NCBI RefSeq assembly: GCF_016862395.1
Contig: NZ_BOMW01000033.1
Location: 62,001-126,000, forward strand
Source of the DNA: Actinoplanes siamensis
GTDB taxonomy: Bacteria; Actinomycetota; Actinomycetes; Mycobacteriales; Micromonosporaceae
Length of the DNA: 64,000 nt
Direction: 5' to 3'
The notes under the pieces are model-generated. The model saw only the letters and a list, made by a program, of their open reading frames with translations. It did not search any database and had not been told where the DNA came from. Positions within the stretch are counted from its first letter, which is position 1, and each line of letters begins with the position of its first letter. A program made the position numbers and the translations under genes. Below, piece by piece: positions 1 to 6,500 of this stretch.

Positions 1-284
1 AGGTGTCCGGCCAGCCCCAGCCGGCGAACAAGGACGAGGTGCCGCTGACCACGCTGGTGCCCGCGTTCGTGCTCTCCGAGCTGCGCGCCGCGTTCATCAT
101 CGGGTTCGTCATCTTCATCCCGTTCCTGATCATCGACCTGGTGGTCTCGGCCTCGCTGATGTCGCTGGGCATGATGATGCTGCCCCCGGTGACCGTCTCC
201 CTGCCGTTCAAACTGCTGCTGTTCGTGCTGGTCAACGGATGGAGTTTGATCATCACGGCGCTGGTCGGCTCGTACCAGGCATGA
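1..284 (+). CDS. fliP: Flagellar export gate protein FliP, C-terminal end (partial)
   Basis: FliP forms, with FliQ and FliR, the core of the flagellar type III export gate in the cytoplasmic membrane. Only the last ~94 codons are in the window; the gene enters from the left edge. Visible are the family's C-terminal hallmarks: a hydrophobic segment with FLIIDLVVSASLMSLGMMML and, near the end, LPFKLLLFVLVNGW. An in-frame GTG at 3 is not the start, because the sequence is already inside the conserved FliP domain. The stop overlaps the fliR ATG (ATGA), so the two are translationally coupled, with no fliQ between them. Confidence 0.93.
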   Translation, partial: VSGQPQPANKDEVPLTTLVPAFVLSELRAAFIIGFVIFIPFLIIDLVVSASLMSLGMMMLPPVTVSLPFKLLLFVLVNGWSLIITALVGSYQA

Positions 285-1045
285 ACTACCACGTACCGAT
301 CGCCGAGCTCCTGGCGATCATGCTGGGCGCCTGCCGGACCGGCGCGTGGATGGCGATCTGCCCGCCGTTCAGCTCGCGGCTCATCCCGGTGCAGGTGAAG
401 GCGCTGTTCTCGGTGGCGATAGCGCTGCCGATGGCGCCCTACCTGCAGAGCTCCCTGCCGCCGCTGGAGACCCCGGCGCTGATCGCCAGCATCGTGCTAC
501 AGCTCTTCGTCGGGTTCGGCCTCGGGTTCCTCACCGCGCTGCTGTTCGCCGCCCTGCAGGCCGCCGGTGACCTGCTCGACCTGTTCGGCGGGTTCACGCT
601 GGCGACCGCGTACGACCCGTTGGGTTTCAGTCAGAGCTCGATCTTCGGACGCTTCTACAACCTGATCGCGGTCACCCTGCTCTTCGCCAGCGACGGGCAC
701 CAGCTGATCCTGCGCGGGTTCATGCAGAGTTTCCGCACGTTGCCGCTGAACAGCTCGTTCTCGATGGAGACGTTCAGCCGGTTGCTGGTCAGCGGGCTGG
801 GCGAGATGTTCCTGGCCGCGCTGCAGATCGCCGGGCCGCTGATCTGCGTGCTGTTCCTCGCCGACGTGGCGCTCGGCCTGTTGAACCGGGTGGCGCCCGC
901 GCTGAACGCGTTCCAGCTCGGCTTCCCGGTCAAGATCTTCCTGTTGGTCACCCTTTCCGGCCTGGCCATCGCGATGCTCCCGGGTGTGCTGCACACCCTC
1001 GTCGAGCGGGCGGTCGCCGCGGTGGTGCGGCTCAGTGGCGGTTGA
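281..1045 (+). CDS. fliR: Flagellar biosynthetic protein FliR
   Basis: FliR is an integral membrane subunit of the flagellar export gate. The 254-residue product has about six hydrophobic segments and typical FliR stretches, including CRTGAWMAICPPFSS near residue 20, FVGFGLGFL near 75 and GLLNRVAPALNAFQLGFPVK near 210. The ATG at 281 overlaps the fliP stop by 4 nt, so it is preferred over an in-frame upstream start at 239. The length matches the family. A 118-bp gap with a direct repeat separates it from flhB. In most bacteria fliQ lies between fliP and fliR; here it does not. Confidence 0.95.
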   Translation: MNYHVPIAELLAIMLGACRTGAWMAICPPFSSRLIPVQVKALFSVAIALPMAPYLQSSLPPLETPALIASIVLQLFVGFGLGFLTALLFAALQAAGDLLDLFGGFTLATAYDPLGFSQSSIFGRFYNLIAVTLLFASDGHQLILRGFMQSFRTLPLNSSFSMETFSRLLVSGLGEMFLAALQIAGPLICVLFLADVALGLLNRVAPALNAFQLGFPVKIFLLVTLSGLAIAMLPGVLHTLVERAVAAVVRLSGG

Positions 1046-1061
1046 GGCGCCGGTTGCGGTG

Positions 1062-1136
1062 GTCGTGGTGGTCCGGCTCGGTGGTGGTCGAGGGACCAGG
1101 CCGCGGTCGTCGTGGTGGTCCGGCTCGGTGGTGGTC
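1062..1136 (+). repeat. Two-copy 28-bp direct repeat between fliR and flhB
   Basis: Two identical 28-bp copies (1062-1089 and 1109-1136, period 47 bp), rich in GGTGGT triplets, fill most of the fliR-flhB gap. The flhB Shine-Dalgarno (AAGGGGGG, 1151-1158) follows directly. The repeat looks like one of the intergenic minisatellites seen elsewhere in this window; no function is evident. Confidence 0.8.
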
Positions 1137-1163
1137 CAGGCGCGGGGCGCAAGGGGGGTGTAG

Positions 1164-2249
1164 GTGTCCGGGGAGAAGACCGAGCAACCGACACAGCAAC
1201 GGCTCAAGAAGGCGAAACAGGAAGGGCAGATCGGGCGTACGCCCGACCTCGGCGCCTGGTTCGGCATGCTGGCCGCCAGCATGCTGCTGCCCCGCACCCT
1301 GGGGCAGGCGATGGAGCACGCCGAGGAGCTGATCGGCAAGGTGCCGGACGTCATCACCCGCCCGGAGCCGGCCAAGGCCCTGGCCATCCTCAAGGAGGGG
1401 TTGTTCGGCGCGGCCTGGGCGGTGGCGCCGCTGGCGCTCACGATGATGGCGGTCGGCATCGCGGCGGCCGCCGCGCAGGGTGGCATCCGGGTCGCGACCA
1501 AGCTGTTCATCCCGAAGTTCAACCGGCTCAACCCGTTCACCGGCCTGAAGAAGATGGTCGGCCCGCAGGCCCTCTGGGAGCTCACCAAGTCGCTGTTCAA
1601 GACCGTGGTGCTGGGCGCGGTGCTCTACATGACGCTGAAGGACATCGTGCCGCGGCTGATGACCGCGGGCCGGCTGCCGCTGACCGCGCTGCTCGGGATC
1701 GTCACGGACGCGGTGATCTCGCTGATCCGGGCCGCCGCGATCGCCGGCATCGCGATGGCCGCCGCGGACTACTTCGTGGTGCGTCGGCGGACCCAGAAGC
1801 AACTGCGGATGACCAAGGAAGAGGTCAAGCAGGAGAACAAGAACACCGAGGGCGATCCGCTGATCAAGGCGCAGATCCGGGCCCGGCAGATGGCCATGTC
1901 ACGCAACCGGCAGATGGCCGACGTGCCGACCGCGGACGTGGTGGTGGTGAACCCGGTGCACGTCGCGGTGGCGTTGCGCTACGAGCCGGAGAAGGGCGCT
2001 CCGCGGGTGGTCGCCAAGGGCAAGGGGCCGCTGGCCGCCAAGATCCGCGAGCTGGCCACCGAGAACCGGGTACCGATGGTGCAGGACGTGGCGCTGGCCC
2101 GGGCGCTCGACTCCGGGTGCCAGGTCGGGCAGGAGATCCCGGCGGAGTTCTTCGGGGCGGTGGCACGGGTGCTGGCGTTCGTGATGAGCCTCAAGGCGCG
2201 CGGGTCGGCGGCGGGACTGCACCGCAACCCCAGCCCCACGCCGGTCTGA
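1164..2249 (+). CDS. flhB: Flagellar export switch protein FlhB
   Basis: FlhB is the membrane substrate-specificity switch of the flagellar export apparatus. It starts at GTG 1164, six bases after AAGGGGGG. The N-terminus has the family signature (EKTEQPT, then KKAKQEGQI), followed by four membrane segments to about residue 205 and a cytoplasmic C-domain. The autocleavage motif, normally NPTH, reads N263-P264-V265-H266. The scissile Asn-Pro pair is kept and Thr is replaced by Val. The 361-residue length is typical. It lies in the export operon between fliR and flhA; a 34-bp minisatellite follows it. Confidence 0.96.
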   Translation: MSGEKTEQPTQQRLKKAKQEGQIGRTPDLGAWFGMLAASMLLPRTLGQAMEHAEELIGKVPDVITRPEPAKALAILKEGLFGAAWAVAPLALTMMAVGIAAAAAQGGIRVATKLFIPKFNRLNPFTGLKKMVGPQALWELTKSLFKTVVLGAVLYMTLKDIVPRLMTAGRLPLTALLGIVTDAVISLIRAAAIAGIAMAAADYFVVRRRTQKQLRMTKEEVKQENKNTEGDPLIKAQIRARQMAMSRNRQMADVPTADVVVVNPVHVAVALRYEPEKGAPRVVAKGKGPLAAKIRELATENRVPMVQDVALARALDSGCQVGQEIPAEFFGAVARVLAFVMSLKARGSAAGLHRNPSPTPV

Positions 2250-2470
2250 GCCACCACGCCGGTCCGAGTCGCCGCCGGCTCGAGTGGTCGGGCCGGCTTG
2301 CGCCGCCGGCTCGAGCAGCCACGCCAGCCCGTGCCGTGGCCCGTCTGAGCAGCCACGCCGGCCCGTGCCGCGGCCGGTCTGAGCAGCCACGCCGGCCCGT
2401 GCCGCGGCCGGTCTGAGCAGCAACGCCGGCTTGCGCGGCCGCCGGTCTGAGGCGCCACGCCGGCCTGCGG
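2250..2470. repeat. 34-bp tandem minisatellite downstream of flhB
   Basis: The flhB-flhA gap (2250-2615) begins with an imperfect tandem array. Units starting GAGCAGCCACGCCGG begin at 2313, 2347, 2381 and 2415, an exact 34-bp period, with degenerate units on both sides. The units at 2347 and 2381 are nearly identical. The rest of the gap (2471-2615) is less GC-rich and probably holds the flhA leader, with GCGGAGG before the start. No coding sequence is supported in the gap. Confidence 0.85.
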
Positions 2471-2615
2471 CGACGGCGTGTCGGCGGCCTCACCTATGAC
2501 GTAACCGAAAATTCGGGAGATTTCCTCACATCGTGGGTGGTTAGCAGGGAAGATCGGGGCGTGGCGGTGCCACAGGGGTCCCAGTGACGGCGACGGAACG
2601 CCGAGCGGAGGTGTC

Positions 2616-4658
2616 GTGAAAAACCGGAACCTCAGCAAACTCGCCGTGCCCATCGGGGTCATCGGCATCATCATCATGATGGTCGTCCCGCTGCCGACCT
2701 TCCTGCTCGACCTGTTCATCGCACTCAACATCACTGTCGCTCTGCTGGTCCTGCTGACCAGCATGTTCGTCCAGAGGCCACTGGACTTCGCGGTGTTCCC
2801 GGCGCTGCTGCTGGTGATGACGCTGTTCCGGCTGGCGCTCAACATCAGCGCCACCCGGCTGGTGCTGCGCGACGGCGACGCCGGCAAGGTGATCCACGCG
2901 TTCGGCAGCTTCGTCGTCGGGGGCAACCTGGTCATCGGCCTGGTGATCTTCTCGATCCTGGTGATCGTCCAGATGATCGTGGTGACCAAGGGCGCGGAGC
3001 GGGTCGCCGAGGTCGGCGCCCGGTTCACCCTCGACGCGATGCCCGGCAAGCAGATGGCTATCGACGCCGACCTGAACGCCGGCCTGATCGACGAGGCCAC
3101 GGCGAGGAAGCGCCGCGCCGAGGTGGCCGCCGAGGCCGATTTCTACGGGGCGATGGACGGCGGCTCCAAGTTCGTCAAGGGCGACGCCATCGCGGCCATC
3201 ATCATCACGCTGATCAACCTGATCGGCGGCTTCGCGGTCGGCATCCTGCAGCACGGCCTGGCGCCGGCCGACGCGATGAACCAGTTCAGCATGCTGAGCA
3301 TCGGTGACGGCCTGGTCTCCCAGGTGCCGGCGCTGCTGCTCTCGGTGGCCACCGGTCTGATCGTGACCCGTTCGGCCACCTCCGGGGACATGGGCTCCAG
3401 CGTCACCACGCAACTCGCGCAGAACCGGCTGGCACTGCGCATCGGCGGCGCCGCGGCCCTGGCGCTCTGCGTCATCCCGGGCCTGCCCAAGGTGCCGTTC
3501 CTGCTGGTCGGCGTGGTGGTGCTGGTGATCGCCCAGCGCGTCAAGGAGCCGATCCCGGAGGACGCCGCGCCGGTCGCCGAGGCGGTCGAGATGCCCGCCG
3601 CCGACTCGCCCGAGCAACTGCTCGGCGAGATGCGGATCGACCCGCTGGAGCTGGCGCTCGCGCCGGACCTGGTGGACCTGGTCGACCCGGGCAGCGGCGA
3701 CCTGCTCGACCGGGTGCGCGCGCTGCGCCGCAAGATGGCACTGGAGTTGGGCGTGATCATGCCACCGGTGCGGACCCGGGACGACCTGGACCTGCCGCTG
3801 TCGTCGTACGCCATCCGGATCTCCGGCGTCGACGCCGGCTCCGGGCAGGCGCCGCCGGGCACCGTCCTGGCGATCGGCGAGGGACTGCAGGCGCTGCCCG
3901 GCAGGGCCGGCGTCGAACCGGTCTTCGGCCTGGCCGGCAAGTGGGTCCCGGCCGAGCTGCACTACCAGGCGGAGCTCTCCGGCGCGACGGTGGTGGACCG
4001 GGCGTCGGTGATCATCACGCATCTCGCCGAGGTGGTCCGCGGCAACGCCAGCCGGCTGCTCGGCCGGGAGGACGTCCGCGCCCTGACCGAGATGGTCAAG
4101 CGCACCCACCCGGTGGTGGTCGAGGAGCTGACCCCGGGCCTGCTCAGCCTGGGCCAGATCCAGAAGGTGCTGCAGGCGATGCTCGACGAGGGCGTGCCGA
4201 TCCGCGACCTGGTGCGGATCTTCGAGGCGCTGTCGCTGCGCGCCAAGCTCTCGGTGGACCACGACGGCCTGGTCGAGGCCGCGCGCAGCGCGCTGGGACC
4301 GGCCATCGCCGCCCAGTACGCGACGGCCGGCCGGCTCACCGTGATCACGCTCGACCCGATGCTCGAGCAGAGCCTGCTCGAATCACTGCGGCCCAGCGAG
4401 AACGGCGCTTTCATGGCGATCGACGGCATGCGTGCCGAGGCGATCGTCAGCGAGGCCAGCCGGCTCGCCGAGGCCGCCGAGCAGCAGGGCCTCAACCCGG
4501 TCCTGGCCTGCTCGCCGCAACTGCGGTTGCCGCTGATGCGACTGCTGCGAGCCGGTTCCCGCCGGGTGCAGGTGCTGTCGTACAGCGAGATCTCTGGTTC
4601 CACCGCACAGATCGAGACGATAGGGGTGGTGAACGGTGCCTACGCGGGTGCTGCTTGA
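2616..4658 (+). CDS. flhA: Flagellar export gate protein FlhA
   Basis: FlhA is the largest export-gate subunit: a membrane ring with a cytoplasmic domain that docks substrates and chaperones. The GTG at 2616 follows GGAG. The 680 residues split into a membrane half (about eight helices to ~310) and a soluble C-half. The cytoplasmic loop carries the family's strongest signature, with ARFTLDAMPGKQMAIDADLN near residues 135-155 and the GGSKFVKGDAIA stretch near 180-190. The last 23 bp overlap the start of the flhF-like gene. Confidence 0.97.
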   Translation: MKNRNLSKLAVPIGVIGIIIMMVVPLPTFLLDLFIALNITVALLVLLTSMFVQRPLDFAVFPALLLVMTLFRLALNISATRLVLRDGDAGKVIHAFGSFVVGGNLVIGLVIFSILVIVQMIVVTKGAERVAEVGARFTLDAMPGKQMAIDADLNAGLIDEATARKRRAEVAAEADFYGAMDGGSKFVKGDAIAAIIITLINLIGGFAVGILQHGLAPADAMNQFSMLSIGDGLVSQVPALLLSVATGLIVTRSATSGDMGSSVTTQLAQNRLALRIGGAAALALCVIPGLPKVPFLLVGVVVLVIAQRVKEPIPEDAAPVAEAVEMPAADSPEQLLGEMRIDPLELALAPDLVDLVDPGSGDLLDRVRALRRKMALELGVIMPPVRTRDDLDLPLSSYAIRISGVDAGSGQAPPGTVLAIGEGLQALPGRAGVEPVFGLAGKWVPAELHYQAELSGATVVDRASVIITHLAEVVRGNASRLLGREDVRALTEMVKRTHPVVVEELTPGLLSLGQIQKVLQAMLDEGVPIRDLVRIFEALSLRAKLSVDHDGLVEAARSALGPAIAAQYATAGRLTVITLDPMLEQSLLESLRPSENGAFMAIDGMRAEAIVSEASRLAEAAEQQGLNPVLACSPQLRLPLMRLLRAGSRRVQVLSYSEISGSTAQIETIGVVNGAYAGAA

Positions 4659-6237
4659 GGGACCGGCCATCGAGCCGCTACTGGCTCAGGTACGTGACGA
4701 GTTCGGCTCGCGCGTCCGGATCATCTCCGCCGACAAGGTACGAAGCGGTGGCATCGGAGGCTTCTTCGCGAAGCAGCACTACGAGCTCTCCGTCGAGGTA
4801 CCGGACGCACAGGAGGACAGTGAGGACATGCCGCAACAGACAGTCGCCGAGACCGGCGCAAATCCACTGGAACGCCTGCTGGAACAGGCCGAGTCCCGGG
4901 ACCGGTTCGGCACCGACCCGGGAACTGCCGCGCCGCCGGGACGGCCCTCCGCGCCCCGGCTCGGCCCGGCGCCCGGGCTCGGCGACCGGCTGGGCCAGCA
5001 GGAGGGCCGGGAAGCCGGCATCGGGGACACCGGCGCGGCCTTCGCCGAGCTGATGGCCGGCCTCGACGTGGCCAGCCATCTCGGTGAGACGGCCCGGACC
5101 GGTCACCGGGTCCGGCAGCCGGCGGATCCGGCGGTACGACCGTTCACCCCGGCCACCGCGAGCGAGGCTCCGGTCAACGTGGGCAGCCGGCCGAGTCTGC
5201 CGGCCGCGCTCCCGGCGCGTCCCGCCACGCCGGCGCCCGCCGGCCCGGTCTCACCGGCGCCGGCCGCCGCCTCGGCCACCGAGGAGCCGCCACCGGCGCC
5301 GCATTCGGCCCGCCGGGCCGTCCCGCACAGCGCGGCCCCCGCGCCGATCCGGCCCGCGGAGCCCGCGTCGGCGCCGCCCCGGGCCGCGTTCCAGACCGCG
5401 CCGACGCCCCCGATCCGGTCCGCCGCCGAGGTTTACGGCCTGCAGGAGGAGCCGGCCCCGGTCTCGCCGGCCGCGGCCCCGCCACCGCCGCCCGAGCTCA
5501 AGCCCGTTCCCGTTCCGGCCGCCGCCAAGGCCGGCGACCTGGACCCGGTACAGCGCAACCTGATAGCCGTCGGCATGCCCGAGGAGATGGCCCGGCAGAT
5601 CACCGGGGGTGACACCTACGCCGGGGTGCTGAGCGTGCTGGCGTCCCGCCCGGCCGCGCCAGGCATCCCGGACGGCCCCGGCGAGATCCTGGTGCTGGCC
5701 GGCGAGGTGCACACGGCGGTGCCGATCGCCAAGCACCTGCTGGAACAGATCCACGTGGACCAGACGCACCTGCTGCTGGCGGCGCCGTCCACGGCCGGCA
5801 CCGGGCTGCACTCGTCCCGGCTGATCTCCAGCCCGACCGCTGCCGAGTCCCGCGCCGACAAGCTGCAGGCCTCGGACCACCCGTGGATCGTGGTGATCGA
5901 CGCGCCGGTCGGCGGCACCGACGAGTTCTGGGTCAACGAGATGTGCGACGCGCTCGGCGCGACAGCGCTCTGGGCCGTCGTGGACGCCACCCGCAAGACC
6001 GCGGACACCGCGCGCCACCTGCGTAACCTCGGCGAGGTCGAGGCGCTCGTGGTGCACAGCGTGGAGCTCACCTCGGACCCGGCGTCGGTGCTCGGGCTGG
6101 ACGTGCCGATCTTCTCGCTGGACGGCAAGCCGGCCACCCCGCACGCGTGGGCCGCGATGCTGTGTGCGCGGATCGCCGCCGAGTTGATGCCGGCCGCCGC
6201 CTCGCCGCGCCGGGCCACCCGTACCGCCCGGCGATGA
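4636..6237 (+). CDS. flhF: FlhF-like protein with degenerate GTPase domain
   Basis: FlhF is an SRP-type GTPase that sets flagellar position and number in other bacteria. The N-terminal ~55 residues look like the FlhF B domain, including DKVRSGGIGGFFAKQHYEL. A long Pro/Ala-rich linker (about 60-310) precedes an NG-like domain. The P-loop should be near residues 356-366, but the sequence reads GEVHTAVPIAK, without the GxGKT core. The region expected to hold the DTAGR-like motif reads VVIDAPVGGTDE, and no TKxD motif is seen. It is therefore probably a non-hydrolysing homologue. GTG 4636 lies inside the end of flhA. No flhG follows. Confidence 0.8.
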   Translation: MPTRVLLEGPAIEPLLAQVRDEFGSRVRIISADKVRSGGIGGFFAKQHYELSVEVPDAQEDSEDMPQQTVAETGANPLERLLEQAESRDRFGTDPGTAAPPGRPSAPRLGPAPGLGDRLGQQEGREAGIGDTGAAFAELMAGLDVASHLGETARTGHRVRQPADPAVRPFTPATASEAPVNVGSRPSLPAALPARPATPAPAGPVSPAPAAASATEEPPPAPHSARRAVPHSAAPAPIRPAEPASAPPRAAFQTAPTPPIRSAAEVYGLQEEPAPVSPAAAPPPPPELKPVPVPAAAKAGDLDPVQRNLIAVGMPEEMARQITGGDTYAGVLSVLASRPAAPGIPDGPGEILVLAGEVHTAVPIAKHLLEQIHVDQTHLLLAAPSTAGTGLHSSRLISSPTAAESRADKLQASDHPWIVVIDAPVGGTDEFWVNEMCDALGATALWAVVDATRKTADTARHLRNLGEVEALVVHSVELTSDPASVLGLDVPIFSLDGKPATPHAWAAMLCARIAAELMPAAASPRRATRTARR

Positions 6238-6461
6238 TCCGGCCGGCCGTCCTGGTCTTCGCGCTGCTGATCAGCCTGCCGGCGTGGTACCGCCTGCTCG
6301 TCGATCAGCTGGAGCTCACCCAGGTGCTGATCCGGTTCCTGATCGCGGTGCCGATCGCGGCCCTCCTGCTGGCCGCGTTCCGCCTCCTCACCTCCGGTTA
6401 CGGCGTGACCGAGGAGACCCCGGCGACGCCGGTCGAGCCGAAACCGATGGACGCCGAGTGA
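6234..6461 (+). CDS. Small two-helix membrane protein at the end of the export operon
   Basis: I do not recognise this 75-residue protein. Its ATG overlaps the stop of the flhF-like gene (ATGA), so it is co-translated as the last gene of the export operon. It has two hydrophobic segments (about residues 3-17 and 30-50) and a short acidic Pro-rich tail. An inverted repeat just after the stop ends the operon. Its position suggests a flagellum-related membrane role, but nothing in the sequence proves that. Confidence 0.75.
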   Translation: MIRPAVLVFALLISLPAWYRLLVDQLELTQVLIRFLIAVPIAALLLAAFRLLTSGYGVTEETPATPVEPKPMDAE

Positions 6462-6463
6462 TC

Positions 6464-6493
6464 CGGTGCCGCCCCTCGCGAGGGGCGGCACCG
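6464..6493. terminator. Bidirectional terminator hairpin between convergent flagellar operons
   Basis: A perfect 30-bp palindrome (15-bp arms, CGGTGCCGCCCCTCG and its complement) lies between the plus-strand export operon (ending 6461) and the minus-strand fliK (ending 6501). Its position between convergent operons fits a shared terminator. No T-run is seen, as is common in high-GC actinobacteria. Confidence 0.75.
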
Positions 6494-6500
6494 ATCCGTG

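Noticed and set aside
3..284. A complete small FliQ gene starting at GTG 3
   Set aside because: The sequence is the C-terminal domain of FliP (FLIIDLVV, MSLGMMML, LPFKLLLFVLV), not FliQ.
2489..2511. CTCA...CCGAAAA before flhA as a FliA-type promoter
   Set aside because: The spacing is only 12 nt to CCGA and there is no GCCGAA; it does not fit the 15-17-nt rule seen at four other sites.
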